From contig NW_004454177.1 of NCBI RefSeq assembly GCF_000283155.1, positions 3,633,468-3,697,467 on the forward strand: a stretch of DNA of 64,000 nucleotides, in the 5' to 3' direction. Shown in pieces: positions 36,664 through 48,318 of this stretch (its first letter is position 1; each line of letters starts with the position of its first letter). The notes beneath the pieces are model-generated. The model was given only the letters and a program-made list of their open reading frames with translations, did not search any database and was not told where the DNA came from. This DNA comes from Ceratotherium simum simum (Eukaryota; Chordata; Mammalia; Perissodactyla; Rhinocerotidae). Both the position numbers and the translations under genes were made by a program.

Positions 36664-36915
36664 GTGACATAAATAGAAGATAAAGACAATAACAACAACA
36701 AACACAGAGATACAGAGATTAGATTGGTGGTTACCAGAGGGGATGGGGGAGGGAGGAAGGCAAAAGGGGTAACTAGGCACATGTGTATGGGGATGGATGG
36801 TAATTAGTCTTTGGGTGGTGAACATGATGTAATCTACACAAAAATCAAAATATAATGATGTACACCTGGAATTTATATAATGTTATAAACCAGTGTTACC
36901 TCAATTTAAAAAAAA
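36664..36915 (+). mobile_element. Younger L1 3' end nested in older L1
   Basis: Reads AAGACAATAACAACAACAAAC, GATTGGTGGTTACCAGAG, GGTGAACATGATGTAATCTAC, GATGTACACCTGGAATTTATA, ending in A-rich text. Same 3' UTR type as the copies at 42833 and 48334. Confidence 0.75.
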
Positions 36916-38426
36916 TGAAAATAAATAACAATAATTAACCCATTAAAATTAACATAAATACTTTTATGAAAAATAACTGTATTTTTCAAAAAATCAAAAA
37001 AATTAGTGAGAAAAAAATACAATAAAATAAATAGTGAGATTATGTTCATGGATCAGAAGACTCACACCGTTAAGATACTGATTATCCCCAAGCTGATCTA
37101 GATTCAACACAATCATATTCAAAATCACATGTTTTTTTAAATAGTAACTGACATGCTGATTCTAAAATTCATATGGAAATACAACAGATCTAGAAGAGCT
37201 GAAACAATTTTTAGGAAAACAACAAAGTTGGAAGACTTATACTATCTTTTTTCACAATTTAAGATAAAGTTAAGGTAATCAAGACATAAGGATAGGCATA
37301 TTAATCAAAGGAACAAAACAGAGAAAGTATAAACAGACCCACGCATAGATGGTTGATTGAGTTTTTAACACAGATGCCAAAATAATTCAACAGAGAAAGA
37401 ATTGTCTTTTCTACAAATAGCATTGGAACATATGCAAAAACAAACACACACACAAACAAACCTCAATTCTTACTTCACACCATATATAAAAATGTTAACT
37501 TGATATATATCATAGTCCTAAACATAAGAGCTAAAACTTCTAGAAAAAGTTACAAGAAAATTCTTGTGACCTTGGGTTACCTCAAGATTTTTCAGATAGG
37601 ACCCACAAAATAAAAACATAAAAGAGAAAGTTGATAAATTGAACTTCATCAAAATTTAAAACTTCTGTTCTTTGAAAGACACTGTTAAGGAAATAAAAGG
37701 ACAAGCCACAAACTGGGAGAAAAATTTTCAAAACACTTACCTGATAAAGAACTTGCATCTTACCTCTCAATAATAAGAGAAGCCAATATTTTAAAAGATT
37801 TGAACAGACACTTCACAAAAGAAAACAAGTGGCAAAAAACCCATGAAAAGTCCTCAACATCATTAATCATAACAGAAATACAAATACAAAATACGAGATG
37901 GCCATTGACATCCACTAAAATTAAAATGATTGATAATGCCAAGTGTTGATGAGGATCTGGAGCAACTGAAACTCTCCTACCTTGCTGGTGAGAATGTAAA
38001 ATGATAGAGTCACTCTGGAAAACAGTTTGGCAGTTTCTTATAAAGTTAAACATATACTTATCACACAACTTAGCAATCCTACTTCAAGGTTTTTACCAAA
38101 GAGAAGTGAAAATGTATATCACATAAAAATCATACGCAATGTTCAGATTTATTCAAAATAGCCCAAACTGGAAACAATCTAAATGTCCATCAATAGGTAA
38201 ATGCATAAAGAAACTGGTATAGTCACACAATGGAATACGATATGACAAGAAAAAGGAGCAAACTACTACAATATGCAACAACTTGGATGGAAAAGCATTA
38301 GAGAAGACAGACATAAAAAGATTACACACTGTATGATTTCATTTACATGAAGTTCTAGAAAAGGCAAAACTCTTGTGACAGCAGATCAGTGGTTGTAGGA
38401 AACTAAACGAAAAAAATGCATGAGAG

Positions 38427-38632
38427 GGTTGGCCCCGTGGCTTGGCAGTTAAGTGCGCACGCTCGGCTGCTGGCGGCCCGGGTTCGGATCCCGGGCGCGC
38501 ACCGACGCAGCGTTTCTCCCGCCATGCTGAGGCCGGGTCCCACATACAGCAACTAGAAGGATGTGCAACCATGATGTACAACTATCTACTGGGGCTTTGG
38601 GGGAAAAAAATCAATAAATAAAATTAAAAAAC
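38427..38632 (+). mobile_element. ERE1-like SINE, GC-rich
   Basis: GGTTGGCCCCGTGGCTTGGC head, GGTTCGGATCCCGGGCGCGC box, then CAACTAGAAGGATGTGC and CTACTGGGGCTTTGGGGG as in the copy at 9673. Many CpGs retained. Target duplication aaaaaatgcatgagag / aaaaaatgcaagagag. Confidence 0.92.
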
Positions 38633-38680
38633 AAAAAAAAATGCAAGAGAGAACTTTTTGGGGTGAAGGAAACATTCTAC

Positions 38681-39513
38681 AGTAGTCCCCCATATACAGG
38701 TTATAAGTTCCAAGACCCCCAGTGGATGCCTAAAACAGCAAATAGTATCGAACCCTATACATACTATGTTTTTCCTGTGATAAATGCTTAGTATAGGAAA
38801 AACATAGCTTATAAAAGTTATAGCCACAGTGTGAAAGTTATAAAACTTTTATAAGTAGGTTATAAAGTTATAACTTTTTAATGTATACCTATATATGACA
38901 TATAAAACTTTTATATGTATAAAGACATACATTTTAAATGTAACTTCTACAAAATTATAAAAGTTACAGCCACAGTGTAACTTTTGCAATTTGAAGTGTG
39001 AGAGCAAAACTAGGAGAATTTCTTTTTCCTTCTTCACAATTCCATGGATAGAAGATTCCTTCTTACTGTAGATCTTAGCAACCTCAGCATATGATTTTTT
39101 TCCTTTCCTATTAAGTTGAGAACTTGCACCTTTTCACTTAAAGGAAGCACTTTACAGCTTCTCTTTGGCATATTTGTATCGCCAGTATCACTACTCTTGC
39201 GCTTTGGGGCCATTATTAAGTAAATATGGGTTACTTAAACACAAGCACTGCAATACCGGGACAGTTGATCTGATAACCAAGACTGCTACTAAGTGACTAA
39301 TATACAGGGTGGATACATTGGACAAAGGATCACGACATCAGGGGCAGGACAGATTGGGATGGTGCGAGATTTCATCATGCTGCTCAGAATGGCTGGCAAT
39401 TTAAAACATAAATAGTTTATTTCTGAAATTTTCCATTTAATATTTTCAGACTGTGGTTGACCATGGGTAACTGAAACCTCAGAAAGTGAAACCACGGATA
39501 AGGGGGGACTACT
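38681..39513 (+). mobile_element. Tigger-type DNA transposon with terminal inverted repeats
   Basis: Left end cagtagtcccccatata pairs with the right end ataaggggggactactg. TA target duplication flanks it. Inner ends carry AAGACCCCCAGTGGATGCC and GGTTGACCATGGGTAACTG, typical of pogo/Tigger elements. Inserted into an L1. No transposase frame survives. The AT-rich part at 38790-38990 contains a rearranged duplication. Confidence 0.88.
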
Positions 39514-39585
39514 GTATATCCAATTATAGTAGTGTTAGTTAAAAACTGTATACACTTGTCAAAGCTCATCAAAATACACAAGTGT

Positions 39586-39829
39586 GGGACCAGCCCCATG
39601 GCATAGTGGTTACGTTTGGCGGGCTCCACTTCAGCAGCCCAGGTTCACAGGTTTGGATGCTGGGCCCAGACCTATACCACTTGTCAGCCATGCTGTGGTG
39701 GCGAGCCACATACAAAATAAAGGAAGAACGGCACAGATCTTAGCCCAGGGCCAATCTTTCTCAAGCAAAAAAAGAGGACTGGCAATAGATGTTAGCTCAG
39801 GGTGAATCTTCCTCAGCAAAAAAAAAAAA
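39586..39829 (+). mobile_element. ERE SINE inside L1
   Basis: GGGACCAGCCCCATGGC head, GGTTTGGATGCTGGG box, two tail modules and A12. Opposite ORFs over it are artefacts. Confidence 0.9.
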
Positions 39830-40169
39830 GTACTGATGAGTGAACTTCAATAATATGTAAATTCTATCTCAAAATAGTTTATTTTTTAAAAGATAAAATG
39901 AAAAGAAGTCCAGAATTTACATAGCTGATAAACTGACTAACTTCTCTAACTTCCTACCTAAAATATTAAAACCTAAGTTGTTTTAGATCAACACAAAATC
40001 TTTAGAATTTCACAGGAAAATAAACCCTTATTTCAAAAATAAAACTTGAAAGGTTGAACATTTTAAAAATATAATTCTTAGCTGACATATTATTTGTAAA
40101 AATATTTAACATTTCAATGAACACTATATCAATATGATGACTTACTTCAATACCTTAAAGCCCAAGCAA

Positions 40170-40800
40170 TGACCCAACTAGGATATTCTTACCAGAACAT
40201 TCCAACACTTTACAGTGGAGAAAGCTGACAAACACTACTTTGGCCAGGTGATCAAGATCATCATCCACAGTCATAAATTGTGTTGACAGTATGTACCCTT
40301 GATATGAAGTGACAGAAACCACACTATATTTCTGTGATCTTCCTTCCAACAACCCATAACTCCAGTCTAATCATGAGAAAAACACCAAACAAATTCCTAT
40401 GTAGGGGCATATTATAAAGTAGCTGACCAGTACTCCTCAAAACTGTCAAGATCATCAAAAACAAGGTTAAGTCTAAGAAACTGTTAGGATCTGAGAAACT
40501 ATCGCAGCCAAGAGGAGCCTAAGGAGACATAACAAATAAATGTAATGTGGTATCCTGAGTGACATCCCGGAAAAGAAAAAGGAGAATAGGTTAAAAACTA
40601 AGGAAATCCGAATAAACCTGGGCTTTAGAATAACGTATTAAAAACCGTTCATTAATTGTAACGAATGTATTATACTGATGTATTATGTTAATGGAGGAAT
40701 CTGAGTGCAAATATAGGGTACATGTTCCTCTCTGTACTTGCTTTTCAATTTTTCTATAAATCTAACCCTTTTCTTAAAAATAAACACTTAAAAATAAACC
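40170..40800 (+). mobile_element. L1M-type 3' segment (copy C)
   Basis: Shares GACAAACACTACTTTGGCC, TGACCAGTACTCCTCAAAACTG, AATGTGGTATCCTGAG and the terminal TTTTCTATAAATCTAACCC block with copies A and B. Confidence 0.65.
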
Positions 40801-42475
40801 CTCACTCCCTCCTACCCCATCACTACCAAATAAAAAAGTCCATCTCATCAGAAGAACTTAGAACACTACAGGAAAAGAAAAGGAAAGATACAAGAAGAAG
40901 GGAATCAAGAAAAGGACTGCATGACTGCTAATTTAAAGAACAGCATTATAACTCTGGTAGAGAATTATAAAGCTGCGGCTTCTTTTCGTTTTTTTTTTTT
41001 AACTATTTAGTATAAGAAGAGAAAGCATAAAAAAAAGGGTCAAAAGATGATCTAAGAGGGATGTTAAAAATACTCTTCCCACTGCTTACACAGCTGTACT
41101 GGCGTTTTGACGTCAATCTCAAGACTCCCATGGATTATAGCAACAATTCACTCTTTGGTGGTTGCTGCATAAATTTCAAAGTAAAACCAGTTGTTAATGA
41201 ATGTTCAGTTTCCATGATGAGAGGACTAACTTTGCTTAAAATCTGAGAAATACAGTGGCTAACTATGGGGGGGAAGAGGGACAGGAATGGAGAGGGTCAT
41301 TCTGAGCATGTTTATTCAAGTTTGAGTCTTCCCTCTTAGCTCTTTAAGTCATTTATCTTCTCATTCTTAATCTTCATTGGGAAATGAAAGTGAAATACCA
41401 ATCTTTTTCATTTCTTTTACAAGTGTGAAAAAGATTTGGTTGGGTAAAAGGGCACTGTTAGTGTGCCCTTCAAAACTGAGGGTTGATATCCAAAAATTTT
41501 TGAAATTTCAAAGTCTGGAATATTTTATACAGTGTATTTAACATAATAGAGCGATGTTAGTGATTTGAATCACTATTTTGCATGAGTCAATGTAATCATT
41601 CATAAAAGCATATTCTTTGCTAAAACCATCATATAAATTCTTCACTATTCAAAGAGAAATATGTTTTAAGAAATATTTTTTTTCTAAGTTTGCAACTACA
41701 TGAGGACTGAGATTGTTACACCAAAATTCACAAGGTTAATTTTGCATATTGGAAGGTAATTTCTGCTGTGTTGTATATGTTGTATTCTTGAATTAAGAAA
41801 CCTCAAGAGGATACTGATTCTTAGCTTTGTAAACCTTTGGAGCTGAGCAGAAAAATCAGCTAGAGATGTTCAGTAGCTGAATGAAGCTGTTTTTATCAAG
41901 TATCATAACATTTAGCTATACAAAATAATCCAACTTTATCTCCAGAAGTACCTCTTACTCTTTATAGGTGATTAAATCAAAAGGAGTGAATGTTTCTTCT
42001 CTACCTAAGGATAAAATATTCCAGCAATGTCAAAACTGAACTGTTACAAACAATAAAAAAGTTCTAGCTATGCAATTCATTTTTATGATAAAAAGCATAT
42101 CCAAAAGTCATAGGATCTTTCCTACGCTGACAATGGTTATACTCTGAAATGATCGTAGGAGGACACAGGAGGCTGTCCAGAAGTTGGTTAATGAGAGCCA
42201 CTAGATTATATTTAAAAGAAGCACGATAAAGGGAAGACACTTAACTATTAACTATAAAAATACATTTTTCATATTTTAATTTTGTTCTCGAAATAAGTTG
42301 TTTATTTCTACCATTATCAAAAAAATAGTTGCTCATTGAAAAAAATACAGAAAAGAAACACAGAAGGGAAAAAAATCACCTAAAGTCCTACCACCCATCA
42401 TTATTCTATTAAAGTATTATACAGCTATACAATACAATACGGTACAACCACAGAACACTGGACTCACAACCACCT
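40801..42475. other. Intron 1, no recognised gene; contains a CRE palindrome
   Basis: No supportable gene or repeat for about 1.6 kb, a relatively long repeat-poor stretch here. A full TGACGTCA lies at 41108-41115. Confidence 0.5.
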
Positions 42476-42479
42476 ACAA

Positions 42480-42660
42480 TAATTAAAAACAAGACAACTA
42501 CTGTTCAAAATCCCTTGAAGTAGATATTATATTAGATACTACAGATAAAGAGACAAAAGCTAAGTTAGAGAGGCTAAGTAACTTTCTCAAGGTCACTTAG
42601 CTAACAAATGGTGAGACAGGATTTGAAACCAGACCTATCTGATTGCAAATCCTGTTTCTA
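42480..42660 (-). repeat. MIR
   Basis: Antisense: AGAGAGGCTAAGTAACTTTC, TCAAGGTCACTTAGCTAAC, GGATTTGAAACCAGACC. Confidence 0.7.
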
Positions 42661-42823
42661 CAAAAAGTTGGAAAATTTTGTGAGGGAAAACGCCCTAAAA
42701 ATTGAGCACCTATCTTACCTCTAAAAAACAAACTTCAGTTTTCCATAAATAAACCTTTCAAATGCAAGGAGTTGACCAAGAAAGGATTCCTATATTCTAT
42801 TGCTCACTTGCCTAGGGAAGATC

Positions 42824-43460
42824 AAGATATGTAAGTGCAAACTGGTGCAGCCACTATGGAAAACAGTACGGAGATTCTTCAAAAATTAAGGATAGAACTA
42901 CCATACGATCCAGCTATTCCACTGCTGGGTATTTATTCAAAGAACACAAAAACACCAATGCATAAAGATATATGCACCCCTGTGTTCACTGCAGCATTAT
43001 TCACAATAACCAAGACTAGGAAGCAACCTAAGTGTCCATCAGGGTGTTTGGATGAAGAAGATGTGGTATACATACACAATGGAATACTACTCAGCCATAA
43101 GAAATGATGAAATCCAGCCATTCGTGACAACATGGATGGACACTGAGGATATTATGCTAAGTGAAATAAGTCAGAGGGAGAAGGTCAAATACCACATGAT
43201 CTCACTCATAAGTAGAAGATAAAAACAACAACAAACACATACAGACAGAGATTGGATTGGTGGTTACCAGAAAGGAAAGAGGGAGGAGGGATGGTGAAAG
43301 GGATGATTAGGTACAAATGTGTGGTGATGGACTGTAATTAGTTTTTGAGTGGTGAACATGATGTAATCTATGCAGAAATAGAAGTCTAATGATGTACATC
43401 TGAAATTTATACAATGTTATAAACCAATGTTACCACAATAAAAAAAATAAAAAGATATGT
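42824..43460 (+). mobile_element. L1 3' end, younger type, with target duplication
   Basis: Body 42833-43451 flanked by aagatatgt. The 90-residue ORF at 42835-43107 reads ORF2 C-terminal text ([17 protein letters not shown]), and the reading is broken before the final MEYYSAI-like stretch. The 3' UTR is of the GGTGAACATGATGTAATC type. Confidence 0.88.
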
Positions 43461-44500
43461 CTGAAAGCAGACTGAACCCTGCAAAGCAAATTGATTAATA
43501 ATACAGTGGGAGAAAGGTCTGTTAGATGGAACTTTGTACTGGGACAGCATATGACACAGTGTGTGGTGAAGTACAAATAACTATAACTGACAGGCATCAA
43601 ATAATATCAAGCCAATGTTAAAGATGGTGTGTCTATCAGAACATACAAGAACTTTGCTGCCTGAATACTAAAGAAAACATTATCAGAGCAGTAAACAATT
43701 CTACTGAAACCCAGATGGTGGGGCTAGTGGTGACTGATTAAATAATGAGATAGCTGTAGATTCTATTGTAATTTATAAGGCATTTTTACTGTAGTAGAGA
43801 TTACCTTGTAGTTACTACTAGTCATCTAGTGTTCTCTTGAAAGTTTTAGTAGCTTTAAAGGTGCCACCAAAAATTCCAATATTCAAAAGTATGAATGTGA
43901 CACAAAAATGTTTAGAGTGCCACTTCTCTAGATTATAATCCAAGTTAGTGCCTTATAAATTAGATTATAAAATATCTAAATAACAGTAGTTTATCCACCC
44001 AAAGAGTCAGTTTTGGTGAGTTATGCTTTATGTTATCCCTTCAGTTTTTTACTAAAGGTCATTAGAAAAGACATTAAAAAAATGTTCATAAATTGTTATG
44101 AAACTGTTGTAGGAGATACTGTCCCCAGTATTGTTTTGAAACTCACGTGAATAATATTTTTTTATGAATTTAATGGCAAATAATAAAAATTGGGCTTCTT
44201 TGTTACAATGTGGGAAATACATCCACCAAGAGCCAAATCATATTTATCATCTTCCCACAGCATTCTGAAAGCAGAGAAGCTTAATCACAATTGTTGTATT
44301 AATCCTCACAGGGGTTATGTTGTGTGTGGGATATGTATGTGTGTTCTTTATTATAAACCACTTCACATCCTTTTTCGGAAAATGGGGCATACACATCAAA
44401 TAATTTTGTAAGTCAAAATAAGTTTATATATTCAAGGTATTTTTCTTTAATAGTATTGATTTTAATAAATATCTATAGTCTGATTTTGGGGACATGGACT
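43461..44500. other. Intron 1, no recognised feature
   Basis: AT-rich. No gene or clear repeat. Confidence 0.5.
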
Positions 44501-44520
44501 CCCCCCCACCCCCACCCCCC
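44501..44520 (-). other. G-rich quadruplex-prone tract
   Basis: C7-A-C5-A-C6 on plus, so G6-T-G5-T-G7 on the ARHGEF12 sense strand. Three runs long enough to supply four G-triplets. Confidence 0.75.
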
Positions 44521-44589
44521 AAGAAATAACTCCTTTTTGCACCGAGTTTTTAATTAGGAAAAAAAATCAAATCTCATTTGATCCTGAGA

Positions 44590-44760
44590 GGTACACAGTA
44601 TAAAAGTAAATATTATTCTCCCTATAGAGATTAGGAGAGTTAGGCTCAAAAAAACAGAACAAAAAAGGACTTAATTATCATATCATCCTTGAGGGACAAA
44701 GCTGGGATTCCCAGCAATTCTGACTCCCATATGCTTTCCTCTATACCATACTACCTTAAA
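44590..44760 (-). repeat. MIR remnant
   Basis: Antisense: TATTATTCTCCCTATAGAGAT, GACAAAGCTGGGATTCCC, CTGACTCCCATATGC. Confidence 0.55.
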
Positions 44761-44807
44761 TAGAACTTTCAGCCAAGAGAGCATAAAATTAAAATATTAG
44801 ATGATAA

Positions 44808-44919
44808 AGAAGGGCAGGAAGGACAGAGGGAAGGAGATGGGAATGGCAGAGGGGAAGGAGGGAAGAGAGGGAGGTAGGGAGAAAGGAAGGGAAGAAAAAA
44901 GGAAAGGCGGAGGAGGGAG
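44808..44919 (+). repeat. Homopurine (GGAA-rich) tract
   Basis: About 110 bases almost entirely A/G (gaagggcaggaaggacagag ... ggcggaggagggagag) with only a few pyrimidines. The opposite-strand 78-residue and same-strand 75-residue ORFs are low-complexity artefacts. Confidence 0.9.
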
Positions 44920-44937
44920 AGACCAACCAACCATTCA

Positions 44938-45880
44938 TAACAGAAGTGAAACTCATAAAGTATCTAGGAATAAACTTAACAAAAAATGTTTTAAGATCTC
45001 TATGGATAAAATTACAAATTATCATTGAAGAACATAAGAGAAGACCTGAAATTTCTAAAGAAATACTATGTTGATGTATAGGAAGACAATATAAGGATAT
45101 CCATTTTCCCCAAACTAAACTAAATACTCAATGTAATCAAAATAAAAAAACCCAATGGGCTTTTCATGTAACCTGATAAGCTGATCTCAAAATTCATATG
45201 GAAAAAGAAAAAGTCAAGAATAGCAATTAAAATTTTGAAAAAGAAAAACGGGGTAAGGAGACTTACTCTGCTTAAAGAGCTTAAGTAATTTGGACAGTTT
45301 GGTATTGGTATAGAAACAGCCAAACAAACCAATGGAACACAATAGAAAGTTCAGAAACAAATCCACAAAATAGAGAAACACGATACATGACAAACAAGGC
45401 ACTGCAAATCAATGAGGAAAAGACAGAATATACAAGAAATCGGGCATGTTCTCTATAAGGAGAAATAAAACTCAATCTCTACCTCATGCCACATTCATTA
45501 TATTTTACTAATTTAAAAACTCCAGCTGTAGAATATATACAACATGAATTTAATTTTTATAAAGTTTAAAAAATCTGCCCCCCAAAAAACTATAATGTTT
45601 AAAGATGTATAACTATGTAGCAAAAGTATAAAAACACATATGAGAGCAATAAACACCAAATTTACTATAGTGCTTACTTCTGGAGAGGAAAAGAAGATCA
45701 GGGAAAAGTAAGCAGGAGAGCCTCAACTTTATCTGTAATTTTTATCTTTTTTAATCCCCCCCCTAAAAGATGCTGCTAGGTAGTAAGTGCATGGATGTTC
45801 ATTATATTATTTTCTTCTTTTGTCTTATGCTTGCAATATTTCACAATGAAGCAAAATGAGGGGGAAAAGGAAATTTAAAA
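44938..45880 (+). mobile_element. L1 ORF2 fragment and older LINE 3' text
   Basis: AAAGTATCTAGGAATAAACTTAAC, GAAGACAATATAAGGATATCC, AAAATTCATATGGAAAAAG and TTTGGACAGTTTGGTATTGG are L1 ORF2 blocks. From about 45600 a TGAGAGCAATAAACACCAAAT-type segment follows. The stacked minus ORFs are antisense artefacts. Confidence 0.65.
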
Positions 45881-46400
45881 ATTAGATGTTGCAGCTAATT
45901 GAGATTTCTATTATTTAGTAACACTAAGAAAGCATAGGTTTTTTCCTTTTTTAAATTTAGAATTCATTTAAAGAATAAAACATTCTTTATACCTCCAGAA
46001 TACCTCTTCCGTTAAAACTGCATCACTCCAATTAATCTCTATAAAATGATAAACGTAATGCTTTGATGGCTTATACCACCAGTTTATTGACTTAAAATGC
46101 TCTAAAACTTATCAGTAAGCACCAGTTCTGAAATAGCTCTCCCTTATCTCTGAAATTTATTATAAACTTAAAATTAAAAACAAAAGATCTGAGTGTACAC
46201 TACTGTAGTCACTAGTCACTATATAAGATCATGCTGCTATCAGGGAGACTGCTGGACACCACAGACAACACCAATCTACTTTTTCAGCAGCTAAAGAATG
46301 ACCCCCTATATTATAAATGCTGGCAAAGGAAAAATAATTTAAGGGCCAGATGATATTTACTTATAAAACTTTCCTAAAAGGAAAATGCACAGAAAAAACA
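45881..46400. other. Intron 1, no recognised feature
   Basis: AT-rich. No gene or clear repeat. Confidence 0.5.
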
Positions 46401-46404
46401 TGGG

Positions 46405-46615
46405 TTTTGGTATTGGTCAGACTGAGGTCAAAATCTGGCACAGCCACTCAAGGCTTTGTGTGACCCTAAGAAGCCTACCGAACTTCACTGAACCTCAATT
46501 TCCTCACAAACAATTTAACTAAGTACTTGCTTTACAGGAATGCTGTGAGGATTAAATTAGATAAATGTATAGGCCAGTACTTAGGACATACCAGGTAATA
46601 AACAAATGCTGATTC
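46405..46615 (+). repeat. MIR
   Basis: Sense MIR: CAATTTCCTCACAAACAATT, GCTGTGAGGATTAAATTAG, GTACTTAGGACATACCAGG. Confidence 0.7.
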
Positions 46616-46635
46616 CCTTTAAAAATGATACTCAA

Positions 46636-46808
46636 GGGCCGGCCCTGTGGCCTAGTGGTTAAGTTAGGCACACTCCACTTCAGCAGCCCAGGTTCGGTTC
46701 CAGGCACACACCTACACCACTCCTTGGCGACCCACATACAAAATAGAGGAAGATTGGCAACAGATGTCAGCTCAGGGCGAATCTTCCTCTGCAGAAAAAA
46801 AAAAAAAA
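46636..46808 (+). mobile_element. ERE SINE, short
   Basis: GGGCCGGCCCTGTGGCCTAG head, single tail module, A14. Target duplication tactcaa. Confidence 0.9.
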
Positions 46809-46942
46809 GCTACTCAAATATAAGAATACTGTCTTAAATTCCACATTAAGTTTTCTTCTCTATTTCACAATGGAATCTTTGGGTCTTATTTTATCACTAA
46901 AAAAAGTATTCCAACAGATTTTTAATTATTAAAAGCATGTAA

Positions 46943-47190
46943 GGGGCCAGCCCAGTGGCGCAAGCGGTTAAGTGCCCACACTCCGCTGCAGCGGCCCGGG
47001 GTCTGCTGATTCGGATCCCAGCGCGCACCAACGCACCGCTTGGCAAGCCATGCTGTGGCAGCATCCCATATAAAGCAGAAGAAGATGGGCATGGATGTTA
47101 GCCCAGGGCCAGTCTTCCTCAGCAAAAAGAGGAGGAGTGGCAGATGTTAGCTCAGGGCCCATCTTCCTCACAAAAAAAAAAAAAAGAAAG
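46943..47190 (+). mobile_element. ERE SINE
   Basis: GGGGCCAGCCCAGTGGCGCA head, ATTCGGATCCCAGCGCGC box, two tail modules, poly-A then GAAAGAAAG. Two overlapping minus ORFs are readthrough. Confidence 0.92.
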
Positions 47191-47654
47191 AAAGATCCCT
47201 TTGGTATTGTTTTCTGTTTCTAACTGACTCTTTCTCCAGAGTCTTGCAATGGAGGAATAATTGGCAGAATTTTATTTTCCTGCCTCTTTTTTTTGTTGTT
47301 GCTGATGTGCTACCAGCAGTACCTGTAATTTCTACAATTTGACCTAAAAATTATTCTTCCCTACTTGGGAGGTGCCCTTTTTCACTAAGATATAATTTCA
47401 GAAGTGGTGAACATAAATTGGTGAGCAAGTCAACTAATACTTATCAAGATAACCAGGTTCACTGACTGGCAATCCACAGGGTGACAGATGTCAGAAAGAT
47501 ATTATCTTCAGTCATACCACCTATTTGTTCTTCTCAATCTTAACAAATTAGAAATAGGATCTTCAACAACACATAGGATTTAAAGAACTGACATATAAGG
47601 AAAAAGGCAACTGAAGTCGTTAATTATCTGATTAAATTTAAATATTCTCCAAAT

Positions 47655-47926
47655 AAGAATATCTTTCTTTTTTTTTTGGTGAGGAAGATTGGCCCTGAGC
47701 TAACATCTGTCACCAATCTTCCTATTTTTGCTTGAGGAAAATTGTCACTCAGCTAACATCCATGCCAGTCCTCCTCTATTTTTTATGTGGGACACCTGCC
47801 ACAGCATGGCTTGATGAGCAGTGCATAGGTCCGTGCCCAGGATCCAAACCTGCAAACCCTGGGCCGCCAAAACAGAGCATGCGAACTTAACCACTATGCC
47901 ACCAGGCCAGCCCCAAGAATATCTTT
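47655..47926 (-). mobile_element. ERE SINE with 12-bp target duplication
   Basis: Body 47667-47914, antisense, two tail modules, head GGGGCTGGCC. Perfect duplication aagaatatcttt at 47655-47666 and 47915-47926. Confidence 0.95.
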
Positions 47927-47943
47927 TTTTAAGAGCCAAACTT

Positions 47944-48186
47944 GCATCTCAAATTCTTTTTTAAACTTTTTTTTTTTTTTTTTTGCTGAGGAAGACTGGC
48001 CCTGGGCTAACATCCGTGCCCATCTTCCTCCACTTTATATGGGACGCCACCACAGCATGGCCTGACAAGCGGTGTGTTGGTGCGTGCCCGGGATCTGAAC
48101 CGGCGAAGCCCAGGCCACCGCAGTGGAGCGCACACACTTAACCGCTTGCGCCACCAGGCCGGCCCCGCATCTCAAATTCTTTAAAC
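47944..48186 (-). mobile_element. ERE SINE with long target duplication
   Basis: Body about 47967-48166, antisense, T18 tail, head GGGGCCGGCCTGGTGGC. Duplication gcatctcaaattcttt...aaac on both sides (two-base length difference in the T-run). Confidence 0.95.
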
Positions 48187-48318
48187 ATCCAGAAACTTGG
48201 GAGTCATCCTAGATCCCTCATTTTCCTTTATCCTTATATCTCATTGGTCACCACAGTCCTCTCCAATCCTATCACCACTGCCCTAACGCAGGAATTTCTC
48301 AAATCTCCCATTATCATC

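Larger units (their letters stand above)
35395..39885 (+). mobile_element. Composite L1 split by nested insertions
   Basis: One old L1 runs from ORF2 reverse-transcriptase text (AAAACATTCCCACA..AGAAAACTCCAAGCTC, interrupted by an ERE) through ORF2 to a 3' end near 39885. Inserted into it are an ERE at 35421-35673, a younger L1 3' end at 36664-36915, an ERE at 38427-38632, a Tigger at 38681-39513 and an ERE at 39586-39829. The L1 text resumes after each. Small internal duplication (aaacatttaaaggaaga twice) near 35724-35776. Dead copy. Confidence 0.75.

Noticed and set aside
46636..48166. tRNA genes suggested by B-box-like GGTTCGGATCC motifs
   Set aside because: They belong to tRNA-derived SINE heads with A-rich tails and target duplications, not to functional tRNAs with a CCA-stem fold.
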